Source: an uncultured Lachnospiraceae bacterium
GTDB lineage: Bacteria > Bacillota > Clostridia > Lachnospirales > Lachnospiraceae
Length of the DNA: 14,899 bases
Assembly (NCBI GenBank): GCA_910583895.1
Contig: CAJTYJ010000062.1
Span: 1-14,899, forward strand
Reading direction: 5' to 3'
Every line of letters begins with the position of its first letter. Within the stretch, counting starts at the first letter, position 1. Position numbers and translations under genes: made by a program. A model generated the notes under the pieces. It had not been told where the DNA came from. It ran no database searches and saw only the letters and a program-made list of their open reading frames with translations. Shown piece after piece: positions 13,350-14,899 of this stretch.

Positions 13350-14366
13350 TTACACAAACTGATAGTCTGTTGCAACAGCCAGCACTTTTTTGTCTGCTAC
13401 GTTTCGGACTGGGATTCTGCCAAGAGTGACAGCCGAGGGCAGCAGTTCACATACCATTCGGATCTGTTCCTTTTTGGAACCGGCTCCATAGGATCCGCAG
13501 TGTGGATTCAGGATTACATTATCCATATGCAGCAGGGGATCCTCCTGGTGGATAGGTTCTGTTTCCAGTGTGTCCAGTCCGGCATAAAGAATCTCTCCGT
13601 TTTGCAGTGCCCAGGCCAGATCTTTCTGGTCGATGACCGGTCCCCGGGAGGTATTGATAATCATGGCGTGATTTTTCATTTTCCGGAAAGCTTCTCTGTT
13701 GAAAATGTGCGTGGTTTCGGGTGTCAGGTTTACATGGATCGAGATAATGTCGCTCTGTATGAGCAACTCTTCAAAGGAAACAAATGTAATATATGGATAT
13801 TGTTTTTTTACCTCTTCCGATACGTAGGGGTCGCAGGAAATAATCCGGGTTCCAAAGCCGCCGTGAAAGATCTCCTGAAGATGTTTTCCGGCTGCACCGA
13901 ATCCATAAAGCCCAAGAGTCATCTCCCGGACATCTTCCGGCAGCAGATACTGACATTTGGGCCAGTTTCCTTTCCGGATTTCCCGGTCATAGTAAACCGT
14001 GTTTCTGATCAGCGCCATGATCATGGCAGTGGCCAGATCAGCCAGCTCTTTTGCACAAAATCCCGGGAGATTGAATACAACAACGCCCAGTTTGGCAGCG
14101 GCATCCAGATCTATGGAATTGACTCCGACTCCGAATCGCTGAATGAATTTCAGTCCGGGAAGCGCTTCCAGTACGTTTTTGGTGATGGGCGGATTGCCGG
14201 TTCCAAGAATTGCCAGTGCACCCCTGCAGCCGTTTATGATTTCCTCCTCTGTGGTAAAATGCCTTCTCTCCAGTTCAATACCGGCTTTTTGATAAGCTTG
14301 TTCAATGGTGTCCAGTTCCTGTTCTGTTACACTGCCATAATCTTTATCAACAACAATGGCTTTCAT
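13350..14366 (-). CDS. D-isomer-specific 2-hydroxyacid dehydrogenase
   Basis: This 338-residue NAD-dependent dehydrogenase of the D-2-hydroxyacid family (phosphoglycerate/glycerate dehydrogenase relatives) interconverts a D-2-hydroxyacid and its 2-oxoacid. The Rossmann motif G155-F-G-A-A-G160 follows L-G-L-Y, and D179 at the end of the next strand favours NAD over NADP. The catalytic triad is present: R241 in N-T-S-R-G-P-V-I-D, E270 in L-E-T-E-P and H289 in N-P-H-C-G-S. The substrate-side loop R-F-G-V-G-V-N-S-I-D (77-86) is also conserved. Length is typical. ATG 14366 has AAAAGGAGCAAGA upstream. It is the first gene of the - strand operon, divergent from the LysR-type gene, and lies 24 bases from the RraA-like gene. 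It could oxidise a hydroxyacid released by the amidohydrolase; the natural substrate cannot be deduced. Confidence 0.92.
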   Translation of the reverse strand: MKAIVVDKDYGSVTEQELDTIEQAYQKAGIELERRHFTTEEEIINGCRGALAILGTGNPPITKNVLEALPGLKFIQRFGVGVNSIDLDAAAKLGVVVFNLPGFCAKELADLATAMIMALIRNTVYYDREIRKGNWPKCQYLLPEDVREMTLGLYGFGAAGKHLQEIFHGGFGTRIISCDPYVSEEVKKQYPYITFVSFEELLIQSDIISIHVNLTPETTHIFNREAFRKMKNHAMIINTSRGPVIDQKDLAWALQNGEILYAGLDTLETEPIHQEDPLLHMDNVILNPHCGSYGAGSKKEQIRMVCELLPSAVTLGRIPVRNVADKKVLAVATDYQFV

Positions 14367-14409
14367 TCTTGCTCCTTTTCCTTTTATATAATTTTTATCT
14401 TATAGACCT

Positions 14410-14422
14410 GCAAATGATTTGC
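14410..14422. promoter_or_regulatory. 13-base palindrome in the operon leader region
   Basis: GCAAATGATTTGC is a perfect inverted repeat of 6-base arms around one base, 44 bases upstream of the dehydrogenase start. It could be an operator overlapping the promoter or start of the mRNA. No regulator can be named. Confidence 0.35.
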
Positions 14423-14543
14423 TGCTAAGAAATATTTACAGATTTAATAAAAAAGCAATTGTTATCCGGAAAAAATTGTGCACTTTATTGCTTCTGTACC
14501 TTTATCATAACGGTAATACTTGCAAAAAGCAAATACGAAAGGT

Positions 14544-14560
14544 ATTATATCAGATATAAT
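14544..14560. promoter_or_regulatory. 17-base palindrome, candidate LysR operator
   Basis: ATTATATCAGATATAAT is a perfect inverted repeat of 8-base arms about one base. It contains a T-N11-A pair, the minimal LysR binding signature, and lies in the divergent spacer. AT-rich dyads occur by chance, so this is suggestive only. Confidence 0.45.
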
Positions 14561-14750
14561 GCAAAAATTATAATCAGTGTGCTGACACGTTTCTTTTCCG
14601 CTACATGGCGCAGAATGGATGCTCAGCCTGCAAGGCAAAGGAGGGAGGCGATGCGGTGACATTGTTGACCGATGACAACACAGCAGATGGAAATTCAGGT
14701 AAGTCATTTGGGGAAATATAAATGTGTCAGAACATGAAAAAGGAGAAGAT

Positions 14751-14899
14751 ATGTCCGTACCCAATTATGAATACTTTGTCAGAATCGTGGAAACCGGGAG
14801 TCTTACAAAAGCGGCAGAAAAACTGTATATTTCCCAGCCTTCTCTTAGTACTACAGCGAACTTTTTGAAAGCGTGGTCTTTCTATGGGCCAGATAGGCA
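14751..14899 (+). pseudogene. LysR-family transcriptional regulator, 5' end, apparently interrupted
   Basis: The gene starts at ATG 14751 behind AAAAAGGAGAAGAT, a strong ribosome binding site. The first 33 residues are the LysR helix-turn-helix: Y-F-V-R-I-V-E-T-G-S-L-T-K-A-A-E-K-L, then Y-I-S-Q-P-S-L-S. At this point LysR proteins continue with a second helix-turn-helix half ending in L-E-x-x-L-G. Here, from about base 14849, the frame instead reads T-T-A-N-F-L-K-A-W-S-F-Y, which does not fit. The frame stays open to the window edge, so the rest is unseen. The abrupt loss of similarity suggests an insertion, a deletion junction or an assembly join. By position and orientation it was presumably the regulator of the divergent six-gene operon. 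Confidence 0.7.

Larger units (their letters stand above)
14367..14750. promoter_or_regulatory. Divergent regulatory region between operon and LysR-type gene
   Basis: This AT-rich spacer of 384 bases must hold the promoter of the six-gene operon and probably that of the LysR-type gene. It contains two palindromes (14410-14422 and 14544-14560) and a possible + strand promoter, TTGCAA 14520-14525 with TATTAT 14543-14548 (17-base spacer). I could not fix the - strand promoter: a TTGCAG/TATATA pair near 14380-14410 would leave too short a leader. LysR regulators usually bind between divergent genes like these. Confidence 0.5.

Noticed and set aside
12621..14405. A 594-codon + strand open frame
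   Set aside because: It is antisense to the RraA-like and dehydrogenase genes, both of which have full family motifs and good ribosome binding sites. The + strand translation has no recognisable domain.
14605..14721. A 38-codon ORF (M-A-Q-N-G-C-S-A-C-K) in the LysR leader
   Set aside because: It has no Shine-Dalgarno sequence before its ATG and no recognisable similarity. The GGAGG inside it precedes only a 2-codon ORF.

Overview
The window looks like a Gram-positive gut anaerobe of the Lachnospiraceae/Clostridia type. This is inferred from strong AGGAGG ribosome binding sites, a BlaI/M56 pair with acidic C-terminal repeats, YD-repeat (RHS) toxin loci with AT-rich tails, and tripartite TRAP transport. 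No 16S rRNA or other taxonomic marker is present, so the assignment is tentative.

Region 1 (1-5870, + strand) is a decayed polymorphic-toxin (RHS/YD-repeat) locus. At its left edge is a piece of a serine recombinase, at its right edge the catalytic C-terminus of a tyrosine recombinase, and both are joined directly to RHS core sequence. Between them lie three RHS core fragments (about 222-2007, 4004-4670 and 5341-5484). There are also several broken toxin-tail relics and three intact small AT-rich ORFs (2765-3220, 3614-3949 and 4808/4907-5338), each just downstream of a toxin relic, where immunity genes normally sit. The cores are GC-richer than the tails and immunity-like genes. The core is damaged by an in-frame TAG and by frameshifts, yet the immunity-like ORFs remain open.

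Region 2 (about 5870-8340, - strand) is a blaI-blaR1-type pair: a BlaI/MecI-family repressor and an M56 metalloprotease sensor with ATGA overlap. The promoter is near consensus with two operator-like dyads. The BlaR1 homologue has no penicillin-binding sensor domain. It carries three 14-residue tandem repeats, about four 30-residue acidic repeats and a short C-terminal domain. No beta-lactamase gene is present.

Region 3 (8420-14366, - strand) is a compact six-gene catabolic operon. In transcription order it encodes a D-2-hydroxyacid dehydrogenase, an RraA/HMG-aldolase-like protein, a COG3964-type amidohydrolase, then TRAP DctP, DctQ and DctM, followed by two hairpins. The likely logic is import of an organic acid by the TRAP transporter, hydrolysis by the amidohydrolase, oxidation of the 2-hydroxyacid to a 2-oxoacid, and aldol or decarboxylative cleavage. 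The substrate is unknown.

Region 4 (14367-14899) is a divergent intergenic region with palindromes and the start of a LysR-type regulator on the + strand. LysR similarity stops abruptly inside the helix-turn-helix, about 100 bases into the gene, which suggests an insertion or rearrangement just before the window ends. No tRNA, rRNA, CRISPR array or complete insertion sequence was recognised.
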